From Cytophagales bacterium (lineage in GTDB: Bacteria > Bacteroidota > Bacteroidia > Cytophagales > Microscillaceae): 64,000 nt of DNA. The stretch covers positions 25,648 to 89,647 of the forward strand of contig JAAFJG010000002.1 of assembly GCA_013298075.1 (NCBI GenBank). Reading direction: 5' to 3'. A program made the translations under genes and the position numbers. Below the pieces are notes generated by a model, which saw only the letters and a list, made by a program, of their open reading frames with translations, was not told the origin of the DNA and ran no database searches. Below, in pieces: positions 51,713-61,640 of the stretch; positions within the stretch are counted from its first letter, which is position 1, and every line of letters begins with the position of its first letter.

Positions 51713-53866
51713 ATGTATAAAATTTTCTTATTTCTCTCTATTATTTTTATTTTAGAGAATACTCATTCTTACGCACAAAATAATAACAAATCTAATTTAA
51801 TTATTTTAAATTCAACTACTCATGTAGCTATTAATAAAAATAGCATTGCTTATATTGAGGATAAAAAAAGTACGTTTACTATCGAGAATATAGAAAATAT
51901 TTTTAAAAATACGTCTTTCAAAACATTAAAAAAAGCCAATGCAAATTTTTATCAAACTTATTCATCTTATTGGTTTAGGTTTGAGGTAAAAGCAGATGAA
52001 GTTAATTCAAAAATAGATTGGCTTTTAAAAATAGATTATGCTTTATTAGATTTTATTGATTTTTATTATCAAGATGAAAATAAAACTTGGCAAGTTAAAA
52101 AAACGGGAGATGCTTATCCTTTCGCACAAAGAGAAATTAATGACAAAGCATTTTTATTCAAAATACCTGTGTACGATACCAAAGTGCATACTTTTTATGT
52201 TCGAATCAAAACAAATAGTGTTTTACAAGCGCCCTTTTCTTTTGAAAAATCAGACGAGTATTTTAAAAATGTATTGGGTGAAGAATTATTTTTAGCTACT
52301 TTATATGGCGTTTTTTTTACACTTATCCTTTATAATTTATTCTTATATTTTGTATTACGGGATAGACTGTATATTTTGTATATTTTTTTTATGATAACGA
52401 CAACTTTTTTATTGAGTGGAATTATTGGACATAATGCACAATATTTATTTTATAACAATCCATTTTTAGCAGAAATTACGATTATTCCTATAAGTTGTTT
52501 ATTTTTTTATACAATGGTTTTATTTACACAATATTATCTACATTTGAAAAAATATGCAAAAACTATTTATTATATTTTAGAAGGTTTCAAATATATTACT
52601 TTGATAGATATTGTTTTTTATTTGATAACATTTGAAACAATCATTGCTAATAGAATTATGCATATTTTTGTATTAGTTGGTTTATTAACATTGACTTTTA
52701 TTAGTTTTTATGCTTGGTATAAAAAAATTCCGTATTCATTTTATTTTGCTATTTCTTTTATATTTCCAATTGTATCTACTATTATTTATCTCTTAAAATT
52801 AGTTAATATTCTGCCTCATATTTATTTAACTACACATGCTTCAAGAATTGGATTTGCAATGCAAGGTTTGTTTTTTTCATTCGCATTGGCAAATAAATAC
52901 AAAAAAATCAAGAATGAATTAATCGAATCACAAAAAAATCAAAATGAAAAATTAGAAACAAAAGTAAAAGAAAGAACCCAAGAAATAGACGGACTTAATC
53001 AAGAATTACTTGCTCAAAATGAAGAATTGTATCAATCACAAGAAGAAATTTTGGCACAAAGAGAGGCAATAGAATTCAAAAATAAAGAATTAGAATTTCA
53101 AAATACAAAAATAAATAGTAGTATTAATGCTGCCTTGCTTATTCAACAAGCTATATTGCCACCTCAAACTAAAAAAGAACAATTATTGAAAAAATATTTT
53201 GATATTTATTTACCCAAAGATACTGTTTCAGGTGATTTTTATTGGATAAATGAGATGGATAATCAATTATATATAGCCGTCATTGATTGCACAGGGCATG
53301 GCGTTTCAGGGGCTTTTATGACAATGATTGCTAATAGTTTGTTGGATAAAATAGTTAATATTTGGAAAATAAATCAACCATCTGTAATATTAGAAACGTT
53401 ACATCAACAAGTGAGAGCAACGCTCAGACAAAATGAAACCAATAATACCAATGGTATGGATTTGAGCCTTATCAAAATAGAAAGACAAGAAAATAATAAA
53501 AATAAAATTACTTTTGCAGGCGCAAAAAATGGACTTTATTATAAAGATGTCAAAAAAAATGAAATAGAATTTTTAGTAGGCACACGCAAAGGCATTGGCG
53601 GTTTTCAAAATGAAAACATTTCTTTTGAGGAAATAATATTGACTTTAGAAGATAAAAGTTTGTTATATTTTTCTACTGATGGATTTATTGACCAAAATAA
53701 TGAATTAAGAAGAAAAATTGGTAACAAAGTTTTTATCGAATTTTTGAATATATGTAGCACCAAAAATATGCAACAACAAAAAGAATTTTTATTAGATAAA
53801 TTAAATACACATATCCAAAATACAACGCAAAGAGATGATATTTGTGTGATAGGTGTAGAATTGTAA
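51713..53866 (+). CDS. 7TMR-DISM receptor fused to PP2C (SpoIIE) phosphatase
   Basis: 717 residues. Signal peptide (~1-21, ending SYAQN). Extracytoplasmic 7TMR-DISMED2 domain (~55-170). Seven membrane helices (~190-395, starting LFLATLYGVFFTLILYNLFL). Coiled coil (~400-470, NGEELYQSQEEILAQREAIE-type). PP2C/SpoIIE domain (~480-717) with PKDTVSGDFYWIN, AVIDCTGHGVSGAFMTMI, ITFAGAKNGLYY, LLYFSTDGFIDQ and the final RDDICVIGV. All metal ligands are present. It should bind an extracellular ligand and dephosphorylate a cytoplasmic protein, possibly the STAS-like proteins encoded just upstream. Confidence 0.93.
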   Translation: MYKIFLFLSIIFILENTHSYAQNNNKSNLIILNSTTHVAINKNSIAYIEDKKSTFTIENIENIFKNTSFKTLKKANANFYQTYSSYWFRFEVKADEVNSKIDWLLKIDYALLDFIDFYYQDENKTWQVKKTGDAYPFAQREINDKAFLFKIPVYDTKVHTFYVRIKTNSVLQAPFSFEKSDEYFKNVLGEELFLATLYGVFFTLILYNLFLYFVLRDRLYILYIFFMITTTFLLSGIIGHNAQYLFYNNPFLAEITIIPISCLFFYTMVLFTQYYLHLKKYAKTIYYILEGFKYITLIDIVFYLITFETIIANRIMHIFVLVGLLTLTFISFYAWYKKIPYSFYFAISFIFPIVSTIIYLLKLVNILPHIYLTTHASRIGFAMQGLFFSFALANKYKKIKNELIESQKNQNEKLETKVKERTQEIDGLNQELLAQNEELYQSQEEILAQREAIEFKNKELEFQNTKINSSINAALLIQQAILPPQTKKEQLLKKYFDIYLPKDTVSGDFYWINEMDNQLYIAVIDCTGHGVSGAFMTMIANSLLDKIVNIWKINQPSVILETLHQQVRATLRQNETNNTNGMDLSLIKIERQENNKNKITFAGAKNGLYYKDVKKNEIEFLVGTRKGIGGFQNENISFEEIILTLEDKSLLYFSTDGFIDQNNELRRKIGNKVFIEFLNICSTKNMQQQKEFLLDKLNTHIQNTTQRDDICVIGVEL

Positions 53867-53917
53867 TTTTTTATTCTATTTACTTTTTATTACATTTACT
53901 TTTAAAAAATAGTAAAC

Positions 53918-53964
53918 ATAATTATTTATTATTTTTTATAAAAAAATAGTAAATAATTATTATT
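53918..53964 (+). terminator. A/T-rich hairpin after PP2C gene
   Basis: ATAATTATTTATTATTTTTT is nearly complementary to the following AAAAAAATAGTAAATAATTA (one mismatch). The rest of the 297-bp gap to the next gene is A/T-rich. Confidence 0.6.
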
Positions 53965-54120
53965 TCACACTTTTAGGCGCTCTCTAACAATTCATATATT
54001 ACTTAAATAAATAATATTAATAGCATTATATTACATAAATAAGATTTTTTGATTAAATTCGATTTATATATCAAATAAAAATTATACTTACATTACAAAT
54101 TTTTTTTTATTTTTATTAGT

Positions 54121-54128
54121 TATCTTTG
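54121..54128 (+). promoter_or_regulatory. -7 box TATCTTTG of the large T9SS cargo gene
   Basis: TATCTTTG matches TAnnTTTG, 35 bp before the ATG. No clear -33 TTTG. Confidence 0.5.
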
Positions 54129-54163
54129 TACAATTATTACTTTATATTTTTAAAAAAAATATT

Positions 54164-57100
54164 ATGAAAAAAAATATATACTTCTTTTTATCCTGTTTAT
54201 TGATACTAATGTGTCAAAATCTAACAGCACAAGTCTCCTCAATGTATAGCTTTACAGCAAACAATGCAGGGGCATTCACTACCAATGGGACAAACATTAT
54301 AAATATGAGTGTTTCTTATACAATGTTAATTGGTAATTCAACCGATGAAGGTACTTCCACAGTGATTACGATTGGTTTTGATTTTTTATTTATGGGGCAA
54401 TTTTATTCTAATTTTAGTGTTAGTCCTAATGGTATTATGCGTTTAGAACCCACTGGTTCTGCCTTAGGCGTTAGTACTAGTGGAGACAATAATGCTAATT
54501 TTCCATTTGCATCATCGCAAGCAATTTTAGCCCCTTTTTATGATGATTTAAAAACAGTAAATTGGGGAAATGTTAGTACTAAAGTAGTAGGTACTGCACC
54601 TAATAGATGTTTAGTAGTGGAATGGTTAGGAATCGGTATTAATAAAAATAGTTCGAGTACAGATGGGCGTTTTCAAATACGTATTTACGAAACAACAGGA
54701 GTAATAGAATATGTGTATGGCAATATGGCAATAGGAACTTCATCAGGGACGGTAACAGCCACTATAGGTTTTTCAGCAGGCACCGCAACCGATCAATATT
54801 TATCTGTAACTGTACTCAATAACTATCCTACTCTTTCAGCAGTAAGTTCTAATTCATTTAATAATAATTTAGTTAATTCGAGTACTACTGGAAATATAAC
54901 CGCTTTGAATTATGATACAGAAGGTGCAAGGCTTATTTATAGATTTACGCCTCCTGTTTTAGCCAACTTTCTTGGTGGCTTGAATATCTCATATATAGGT
55001 ATGACTTCTATGCGTTTGAGTTGGAGTAGTGTGCCGGGTAGTCTGGGTTATGTTATTTATCGTTCTACTGATGGCGTTAATTTTACGCGCGTGGCTATGA
55101 TTGCAGGCACTAAATATGATGCTTTAAATCTTACCTCAAATACAAGGTATTATTGGCGAGTTAATGCTTATAGCGAAGGTTTTATTAATAATACTATTTC
55201 AAATGATGCTATTACTTCTAATGCTTGCTCTCTTTCTGGCGTAAGGACTATTGGCGTAGGTGGAGATTATCCTTCTTTGTCTGATGCGTTATTTGATACT
55301 CAATCTAAAGGTGTTTCAGGTGCTTTTATTCTAGAGTTAAAAAGTAATTATACTGATGTTTCAGAAACATATCCTTTAAATTTTTATACTGTTCCTTGTG
55401 CTTCTTCTGTACGAACTATCACTATTAGACCAGAATCAATTACAAGTTCTTCTCGGACTTTTGTCAATACTTCTGCCTCTACTTCTACTTTTAATTTTGA
55501 TGGCGGAAGTTTTTATATTATTGATGGGCGTGCTGGTGGTATTGGTACAAATAATTATTTAGATGTAAGTAATACAAACACCATTACTCAACCTATAATT
55601 TCTTTTATAAATACTTCTCAATCTTGTGAAATCAAATATTGTAATATTCAAGGTAAAATAACAAGTGGAAGTAATGGGCTTGTGAGTCTGACAGGCTCTG
55701 GGGCTTTTGGTAACAACCAAGTAAATTTGAGTAATAATAACATAAGTAGCACAACAAGTTTTTCTGCAAAATATTGTATTTATGTTAATTCTCTTAATTC
55801 TTCTATTGTCGTTCAAAATAATAATATTTTTAATTTTAGTGATAGTGGAATTTATTTTAATGCTATTACAAATGGTTGTACTATCTCAGGAAATCAATTA
55901 TATAACGCCAATAGTTCATCTTCGGCTTTTAATATTTCTCCAATATATATAACATCTGGTAATAATCATATTATTAGTGGTAATTTTATTGGTGGAACTG
56001 CTATTAATTGTGGCGGAACTGCTTGGACAAATAGCAATACCAATTCTACTTTTCATGGAATACGATTAGATAATGGAATTACTAACACCACTATTTCTAA
56101 TAATACAGTTGGTAATATTACTTTATCAGGAGCGGGTAATAATGTGAATGTAAATGGTATCAGATTTGGTAATAACACTGGCACAACTATGGGAACTAAT
56201 AATGTTATTAGAGGTAATATCATTAGAGATTTAAAAAGTGCGGGAACAAGCACAGGCTACACAGACCCACCTATTTGTGGACTTAGATTGAGTTGCCCTG
56301 CTTTGACCACTAATCATATTTCGCAAAATCAAATTTATAATATTGAAGCAATAAGTACAACTAATGCAGTTATTTCAACAGGTATTTTATCTACTGGCGT
56401 TAATAGTGTTACTAATAATATTACTTGTAATAAAATATATAGTTTAAAATCTCCTTCCACACAAAATCCGCAACTTTATGGTATTTATATCAATTTAGGT
56501 ATCACAAATGTTTCTCATAATCAAATTACGATTAATAATGGCACAAACACAAACGCTGTTTTAATTAGTGGTATATACGATTGGGCAGGTGTAGGAATTA
56601 ATTCTTCATATCTTTATAATTCAATTTATGTGGGTGGCTCTGCTTTATCAGGAAGTCAGACAAGTTTTGCTTTTTATCGTAATTATATAAATTTGACTTT
56701 AACCAATAATATTTGTATTAATGCAAGAACCGGAGGTACAGGTGAACATTTATCAATAGAAAGTGGTAGTTCAGGAAATATCGTTTCTAATTATAATTTG
56801 TTAGTAAATAATGATGCTAATAAATTAGCACGTTTCAATGGTACAACTTATAATTTTTCAAATTGGAAAACAAATTCAAGTGGTGATATAAATTCGTGGA
56901 CATCTATTAGTACAACAGGGACAAGTAATTTTTTAAACCTTAATCCGAATAATCTTTTTATGGATTTAGCCAATGGAAACCTTGATATTAATCCAAATAA
57001 TTCTGAATGCTGGTATAGTAATGGAAAAGGAATTTCCATAACGGGACAAACTTTTGATTATTCTTCTGTTATAAATGTCCGTAGTGTAACATCAGGGATG

Positions 57101-58129
57101 GGAACTGATATAGGAAGTGACGAATTTATTCCTACTTCCTTGCCTATTCCCGCAGAAGTTACTGGAACTACTTCATTGGGCGGAACTCAAAAATTTAATT
57201 TTGGTGGTCGCCAGATAGCAGAAATTACTTGGGAGAATTCAGGTACACTTCCTGTTTTGAGTAATATGTTATATTTTTCTGGAGTAAACCCCAATAATTT
57301 TAATAATAGTGCAAGGTTTTTTAATGCTTATTGGCGATTAGACGCTACAGGTGGCAGTGGTTATAGTTATGATATGATTTTAAATTATGATGAAGCATTA
57401 TTAGGTCGAATTTCTTCAGCAGAAGAAACATCTGGTTTGGTTAGGTTTTCTAAAAAATCAACCAATGCTTTGCCTTGGATAACTTATACAACCTCTAATG
57501 GTGGAAGTGTTCATAATTCTACTACAAATACCTTACAAAAAACTGGTTTAAATAGTTTTTCAGAATTTTCAGGAAGTACAGATGCACAACCTCTACCTGT
57601 TAGTTTATTGCATTTTGAAGCAATTCCACAAAATGACAAGGTATTATTAAAATGGATAACTACTATGGAGATAAATAACAAAGGATTTGAAATTGAAGTA
57701 AGTCAAAATGCGCAAAATTTTAGAAAAATAGGTTTTGTAGATGGTGCTGGAAATAGCAGCACTAACAAAAATTATGATTTTATCACCCCCAATTTATATG
57801 ATGCTTATTATCGCTTAAAACAGATAGATTTTGATGGTAGTTTTTCTTACTCTAAAATTGTATTTGTTGAGAGTGTGAATATTGATTTAGTAGTTTATCC
57901 TAATCCTGCACAAGGAAAGATAAAATTATTATTAGATAATAGCCAAAATATTTTCGAGTATTCACTTATGGATAGTAAAGGCGTTGTTTATCATTATGAA
58001 AAAACAAATGATATAAGCAATATAGAAAATAAAATTTCTCATTTTTTGGAAACACTTCCTAATAATCTTTATATTTTGCAAATAAAAACAGATAAAAAAA
58101 TATTTGTTAAAAAAATTAATAAATATTAA
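54164..58129 (+). CDS. Very large secreted protein with FnIII and beta-helix regions and type IX sorting domain
   Basis: 1321 residues with signal peptide (~1-22, ending NLTAQ). N-terminal ~250 residues: beta-sandwich (FDFLFMGQFYSNFSVSPNGI, FQIRIYETTGVIEYVYGNM). A fibronectin type III domain follows at ~275-350 (TSMRLSWSSVPGSLGYVIYR). Then a long Asn/Ser/Thr-rich parallel beta-helix (~360-960) of short repeats (ISNNTVGNITLSG, VTNNITCNKIYSLK). Residues ~1000-1140: a beta domain. The C-terminus is a type A T9SS domain (LVVYPNPAQGKIKLLL, YILQIKTDKKIFVKKI). It is exported through the type IX system to the cell surface. No enzymatic motif is seen; adhesion is a reasonable guess. Confidence 0.9.
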   Translation: MKKNIYFFLSCLLILMCQNLTAQVSSMYSFTANNAGAFTTNGTNIINMSVSYTMLIGNSTDEGTSTVITIGFDFLFMGQFYSNFSVSPNGIMRLEPTGSALGVSTSGDNNANFPFASSQAILAPFYDDLKTVNWGNVSTKVVGTAPNRCLVVEWLGIGINKNSSSTDGRFQIRIYETTGVIEYVYGNMAIGTSSGTVTATIGFSAGTATDQYLSVTVLNNYPTLSAVSSNSFNNNLVNSSTTGNITALNYDTEGARLIYRFTPPVLANFLGGLNISYIGMTSMRLSWSSVPGSLGYVIYRSTDGVNFTRVAMIAGTKYDALNLTSNTRYYWRVNAYSEGFINNTISNDAITSNACSLSGVRTIGVGGDYPSLSDALFDTQSKGVSGAFILELKSNYTDVSETYPLNFYTVPCASSVRTITIRPESITSSSRTFVNTSASTSTFNFDGGSFYIIDGRAGGIGTNNYLDVSNTNTITQPIISFINTSQSCEIKYCNIQGKITSGSNGLVSLTGSGAFGNNQVNLSNNNISSTTSFSAKYCIYVNSLNSSIVVQNNNIFNFSDSGIYFNAITNGCTISGNQLYNANSSSSAFNISPIYITSGNNHIISGNFIGGTAINCGGTAWTNSNTNSTFHGIRLDNGITNTTISNNTVGNITLSGAGNNVNVNGIRFGNNTGTTMGTNNVIRGNIIRDLKSAGTSTGYTDPPICGLRLSCPALTTNHISQNQIYNIEAISTTNAVISTGILSTGVNSVTNNITCNKIYSLKSPSTQNPQLYGIYINLGITNVSHNQITINNGTNTNAVLISGIYDWAGVGINSSYLYNSIYVGGSALSGSQTSFAFYRNYINLTLTNNICINARTGGTGEHLSIESGSSGNIVSNYNLLVNNDANKLARFNGTTYNFSNWKTNSSGDINSWTSISTTGTSNFLNLNPNNLFMDLANGNLDINPNNSECWYSNGKGISITGQTFDYSSVINVRSVTSGMGTDIGSDEFIPTSLPIPAEVTGTTSLGGTQKFNFGGRQIAEITWENSGTLPVLSNMLYFSGVNPNNFNNSARFFNAYWRLDATGGSGYSYDMILNYDEALLGRISSAEETSGLVRFSKKSTNALPWITYTTSNGGSVHNSTTNTLQKTGLNSFSEFSGSTDAQPLPVSLLHFEAIPQNDKVLLKWITTMEINNKGFEIEVSQNAQNFRKIGFVDGAGNSSTNKNYDFITPNLYDAYYRLKQIDFDGSFSYSKIVFVESVNIDLVVYPNPAQGKIKLLLDNSQNIFEYSLMDSKGVVYHYEKTNDISNIENKISHFLETLPNNLYILQIKTDKKIFVKKINKY

Positions 58130-58194
58130 GTATCAAAATAAATTATACTTTGATAACGACTTTTTAATAAAGAAATGTCATTATCAAACTATAT

Positions 58195-58229
58195 AACTCT
58201 TATAAACATTTTGAATGATTATAAGAGTT
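58195..58229 (+). terminator. Hairpin after the large cargo gene
   Basis: AACTCTTATAA and TTATAAGAGTT form an 11-bp stem; there is no strong T run behind it. Confidence 0.55.
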
Positions 58230-58278
58230 CATAAAATTGTATAATGCAAAAATATATTCTTAAAGAACTATACCCAAA

Positions 58279-59202
58279 ATGAAAAAAAAATATATTATCT
58301 TAGTTTCTATTTTTTTTTGTAATTATTTATATGCTCAAAAAATACCACATATTAATAAATCAGACCAAAAATATATAGAATTTTTATATGAGAATGAAAT
58401 AGATTTTAACCACAATCATCATTCAATTAAAAAAACAAGCAAAACTATTAATGAAGAACCAGTTACAAGTATCAAAAATAAAGAAAATATCCCTACAAAA
58501 GAAAATATCCGTATGAAAGATAAAGATATAAAAGATATGGTATTTATCGAAAGAGATGACTTTGTAATGGGCTGTACATCTGAACAAGGCGAGGACTGCG
58601 AAACAGACGAAAAAATCACACAATTAGTAAAAGTTGATGCGTTTTATATTTCTAAAACTGAAGTAACAGTGGCACAATATGAAGCATTTTGTAAAGAAAC
58701 AAAACGTAAAATGCCATCTGACCCTGACTTTAATCCTAAATGGAAAAATAAAGACCATCCTATTGTAAATGTTGATTGGAATGACGCAGACGCATATTGT
58801 AAGTGGGCAGGAGGTAGATTACCAACAGAATCAGAGTGGGAGTATGCAGCAAGAGGTGGTAAACATCGACAAAATAATCTTTCTAAATACTCAGGAACTT
58901 CAGACGATAACGATATTACTAAATTTGCAAATTATTATGATAATAGTGGAGACGGGACAAGAAAAGTAGCCACTAAATTACCTAATCAACTTGGAATTCA
59001 TGATATGAGTGGCAACGTATATGAATGGTGTAGTGATTGGTATGTATTTAATTATAAAAAATACCCTATCAAAGATGGTACAGATAAAGTAATTAGAGGT
59101 GGAAGCTGGATGGATTATACAACACATATTCGTACTTCTTATAGATTTCGTTCTGCCCCTTCACGAAAAAAAAATTATGTAGGCTTTAGACTTTGTAAAT
59201 AA
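58279..59202 (+). CDS. Secreted FGE-sulfatase-fold protein
   Basis: 307 residues with signal peptide (~1-20). Residues ~88-307 form the FGE/SUMF1 fold: FVMGCTSEQGEDCETDEK, TEVTVAQYEAFC, VDWNDADAYCKWAGGRLPTE, SEWEYAARGG, DMSGNVYEWCSDW, VIRGGSWMDY, VGFRLCK. The catalytic Cys pair of formylglycine-generating enzymes after RGGS(F/W) is missing, so it is probably a binding or structural member, as with GldJ/GldK-like proteins in Bacteroidota. Its C-terminal coding sequence is AT-rich like its surroundings, unlike the TIR/FGE gene. So it is not a retroelement target. Confidence 0.88.
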   Translation: MKKKYIILVSIFFCNYLYAQKIPHINKSDQKYIEFLYENEIDFNHNHHSIKKTSKTINEEPVTSIKNKENIPTKENIRMKDKDIKDMVFIERDDFVMGCTSEQGEDCETDEKITQLVKVDAFYISKTEVTVAQYEAFCKETKRKMPSDPDFNPKWKNKDHPIVNVDWNDADAYCKWAGGRLPTESEWEYAARGGKHRQNNLSKYSGTSDDNDITKFANYYDNSGDGTRKVATKLPNQLGIHDMSGNVYEWCSDWYVFNYKKYPIKDGTDKVIRGGSWMDYTTHIRTSYRFRSAPSRKKNYVGFRLCK

Positions 59203-59242
59203 AAATAATAAATTTGTTATCAAAAAAAATCTTTTTTTTGTT

Positions 59243-59274
59243 TTTGGAATATTAAAATTATATGCGTATCTTTG
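59243..59274 (+). promoter_or_regulatory. Promoter of tex: TTTG-N20-TATCTTTG
   Basis: TTTG at 59243-59246 and TATCTTTG at 59267-59274 with a 20-base spacer match the Bacteroidota consensus well; the ATG is 45 bp downstream. Confidence 0.75.
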
Positions 59275-59318
59275 CGAAAAAATATATAAAAATAATTCAA
59301 AAAATTAACAAATTGTAA

Positions 59319-61631
59319 ATGGAATTGCAACTCTCCCAAGAACAAGAAAAATATTGTAGTTTAATTGCCAAAGAACTCAATATAAAAATTGAACAAGTCG
59401 CATCTGTCGCTAATTTATTAGAAGACGGCGCAACTATTCCTTTTATTGCCCGATATAGAAAAGAAGTTACAGGCTCACTTGATGAAGTCTATATCGGAAA
59501 TATTAGAGATAGACTTATTCAACTCAAAGAATTAGATGATAGACGCAAAAGTATTCTCAAAAACATCGAAGAACAAGGTAAATTAACCGATGAATTGCGC
59601 GAAAAAATTGAACAAGCACAAACCATATCAGTGTTAGAAGATTTGTATTTGCCATACAAACAAAAACGCAGAACAAGAGCCACTATCGCCAAAGAAAAAG
59701 GTTTAGAACCTTTGAGCCAAAGAATATTTGAACAAGATAATCTTGACCTCGAAGCCGAAGCAACTTTGTATATCAATGAAGAAAAAGGCGTAAAAAGTAT
59801 CGAGGAAGCATTGGCGGGTGCGCGTGATATTATCGCTGAAAAAGTAAACGAAGATGCAGTTGCTCGTGCTTCTATTCGTCATTTATTCTTCGAAAAAGGA
59901 TTTTTTAGTGCCAATGTTATCGCAGGAAAAGAAGAAGAAGGACAAAAATATAAAGATTATTTTGACTGGTCTGAACCTATACAACAAGCCCCATCTCACA
60001 GAGTTTTAGCCTTGCGAAGAGCAGAATCTGAAGGAATTATCAGCCTAAATCTCGCTCCCGAAGAAGAAGATGCTATCGAAAAATTAGAATCACAATTCGT
60101 GAAAGAACGCAATAAAAGTAGCGAACAAGTCAAATTAGCCGTGAAAGATGCGTATAAAAGATTGTTAAAATCTTCTATCGAAAACGAAGTAAGAGTTGCC
60201 ACCAAAAAGAAAGCAGACGAAGAAGCAATTAAAGTTTTTGCTGATAATTTAAGACAAGTATTAATCGCAGCACCAATGGGACAAAAACGAACTTTGGCAA
60301 TTGACCCAGGTTTTAGAACAGGTTGTAAAATCGTTTGTTTGGACGCACAAGGACAATTATTGCATAATGACGTAATTTATCCCGAAAGACGTACCTCAGA
60401 AGCAGAACATAAAGTAAAAGATTTGTGTAAAGTGTATGCGTTAGAAGTGATTGCGATTGGCAATGGCACGGCAGGCAGAGAAACTGAAACTTTTATTCGT
60501 TCTTTGAAATTAGAAAATATGGCAATTATTATGGTCAATGAAAGTGGAGCCTCTGTTTATTCCGCCTCTGAAGCAGCCAGAGAAGAATTTCCTGATTATG
60601 ACTTGACCGTAAAAGGAGCAATTTCAATCGGCAGACGTTTGCAAGACCCATTAGCAGAATTAGTAAAAATCGACCCAAAATCTATTGGAGTTGGACAATA
60701 TCAGCATGATGTGGATCAATATTCACTCAAAACTTCTTTAGATGATACCGTAGAAAGTTGCGTAAATGCAGTTGGAGTGGAATTAAATACGGCAAGTAAA
60801 CAACTTTTAACGTATGTTTCGGGACTTGGAGCAAGTTTGGCGAAAAATATTGTAGAATATCGAAACAAAAATGGTGCGTTTAATTTTAGAAGTGATTTGA
60901 AAAAAGTGCCTCGTTTGGGCGAAAAAGCCTTCGAACAATGTGCAGGTTTTTTACGTATTCAAAATTCATCTAATCCATTAGATTCGAGTGCAGTTCACCC
61001 TGAAAGTTATGTGATTGTCGAAAAAATGGCAAAAGATTTAGGTTGTCAAGTGGTTGATTTGATAAAAAATGCTGAAATGCGTAAGCAAATTGATGTCAAA
61101 AAATATGTGTCTGCTACGGTTGGTTTGCCAACTTTGACTGATATTATGGCGGAATTAGCCAAGCCAGGACGTGACCCAAGACAAAAATTTGAAATGGTAG
61201 AATTTGCGGAAGGTATCAATAAACCAGAAGATTTACGAATTGGAATGAAAATGAACGGAATTATTACAAATATTACTAATTTTGGCGTTTTTGTAGATAT
61301 TGGCGTGCATCAAGATGGCTTAGTGCATATTAGTCAATTATCAAATCAATACGTTCAAAATCCTTTGGATATTGTAAAAGTACAACAAAAAGTATCGGTT
61401 ACGGTAGTAGAAGTTGATTTGCAACGCAAAAGAATCGCACTTTCTATGAAAGATGACGTGGTAATTGCTCCCAATAATAAAACTAATACTACTAAAAATC
61501 AACCACAAAATATTGCTCGCCCTGTTCAAAATTCATTCAAACCAAAAGAAAAAGAACAAACAGAAGAGGTCGAAGTAGAAGGTGATTATATGTCAAAATT
61601 AAAAGCATTGCAAAATAAATTTAAAAAATAA
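59319..61631 (+). CDS. tex: Tex-family RNA-binding transcription accessory protein
   Basis: 770 residues, normal length. The helical N-terminal half (ATIPFIARYRKEVTGSLDEV, SVLEDLYLPYKQKRRTRATI) is followed by a YqgF/RNase H-like domain (TLAIDPGFRTGCKIVCLD), paired HhH units (LLTYVSGLGASLAKNIVEYR, KVPRLGEKAFEQCAGFLRI) and a C-terminal S1 domain (GIITNITNFGVFVDIGVHQD, VDLQRKRIALSMKDD). Tex binds RNA and the elongation complex in the cytoplasm. The C-terminal ~60 residues are a charged tail. The SDR gene follows at 9 bp. Confidence 0.96.
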   Translation: MELQLSQEQEKYCSLIAKELNIKIEQVASVANLLEDGATIPFIARYRKEVTGSLDEVYIGNIRDRLIQLKELDDRRKSILKNIEEQGKLTDELREKIEQAQTISVLEDLYLPYKQKRRTRATIAKEKGLEPLSQRIFEQDNLDLEAEATLYINEEKGVKSIEEALAGARDIIAEKVNEDAVARASIRHLFFEKGFFSANVIAGKEEEGQKYKDYFDWSEPIQQAPSHRVLALRRAESEGIISLNLAPEEEDAIEKLESQFVKERNKSSEQVKLAVKDAYKRLLKSSIENEVRVATKKKADEEAIKVFADNLRQVLIAAPMGQKRTLAIDPGFRTGCKIVCLDAQGQLLHNDVIYPERRTSEAEHKVKDLCKVYALEVIAIGNGTAGRETETFIRSLKLENMAIIMVNESGASVYSASEAAREEFPDYDLTVKGAISIGRRLQDPLAELVKIDPKSIGVGQYQHDVDQYSLKTSLDDTVESCVNAVGVELNTASKQLLTYVSGLGASLAKNIVEYRNKNGAFNFRSDLKKVPRLGEKAFEQCAGFLRIQNSSNPLDSSAVHPESYVIVEKMAKDLGCQVVDLIKNAEMRKQIDVKKYVSATVGLPTLTDIMAELAKPGRDPRQKFEMVEFAEGINKPEDLRIGMKMNGIITNITNFGVFVDIGVHQDGLVHISQLSNQYVQNPLDIVKVQQKVSVTVVEVDLQRKRIALSMKDDVVIAPNNKTNTTKNQPQNIARPVQNSFKPKEKEQTEEVEVEGDYMSKLKALQNKFKK

Positions 61632-61640
61632 AATTAAAGT

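Noticed and set aside
58279-59202. A second DGR target, because it has RGGSW...GFR
   Set aside because: Its C-terminal codons are AT-rich like the rest of the gene and do not show the NNC/NNT run; the residues fit ordinary FGE-fold family members.
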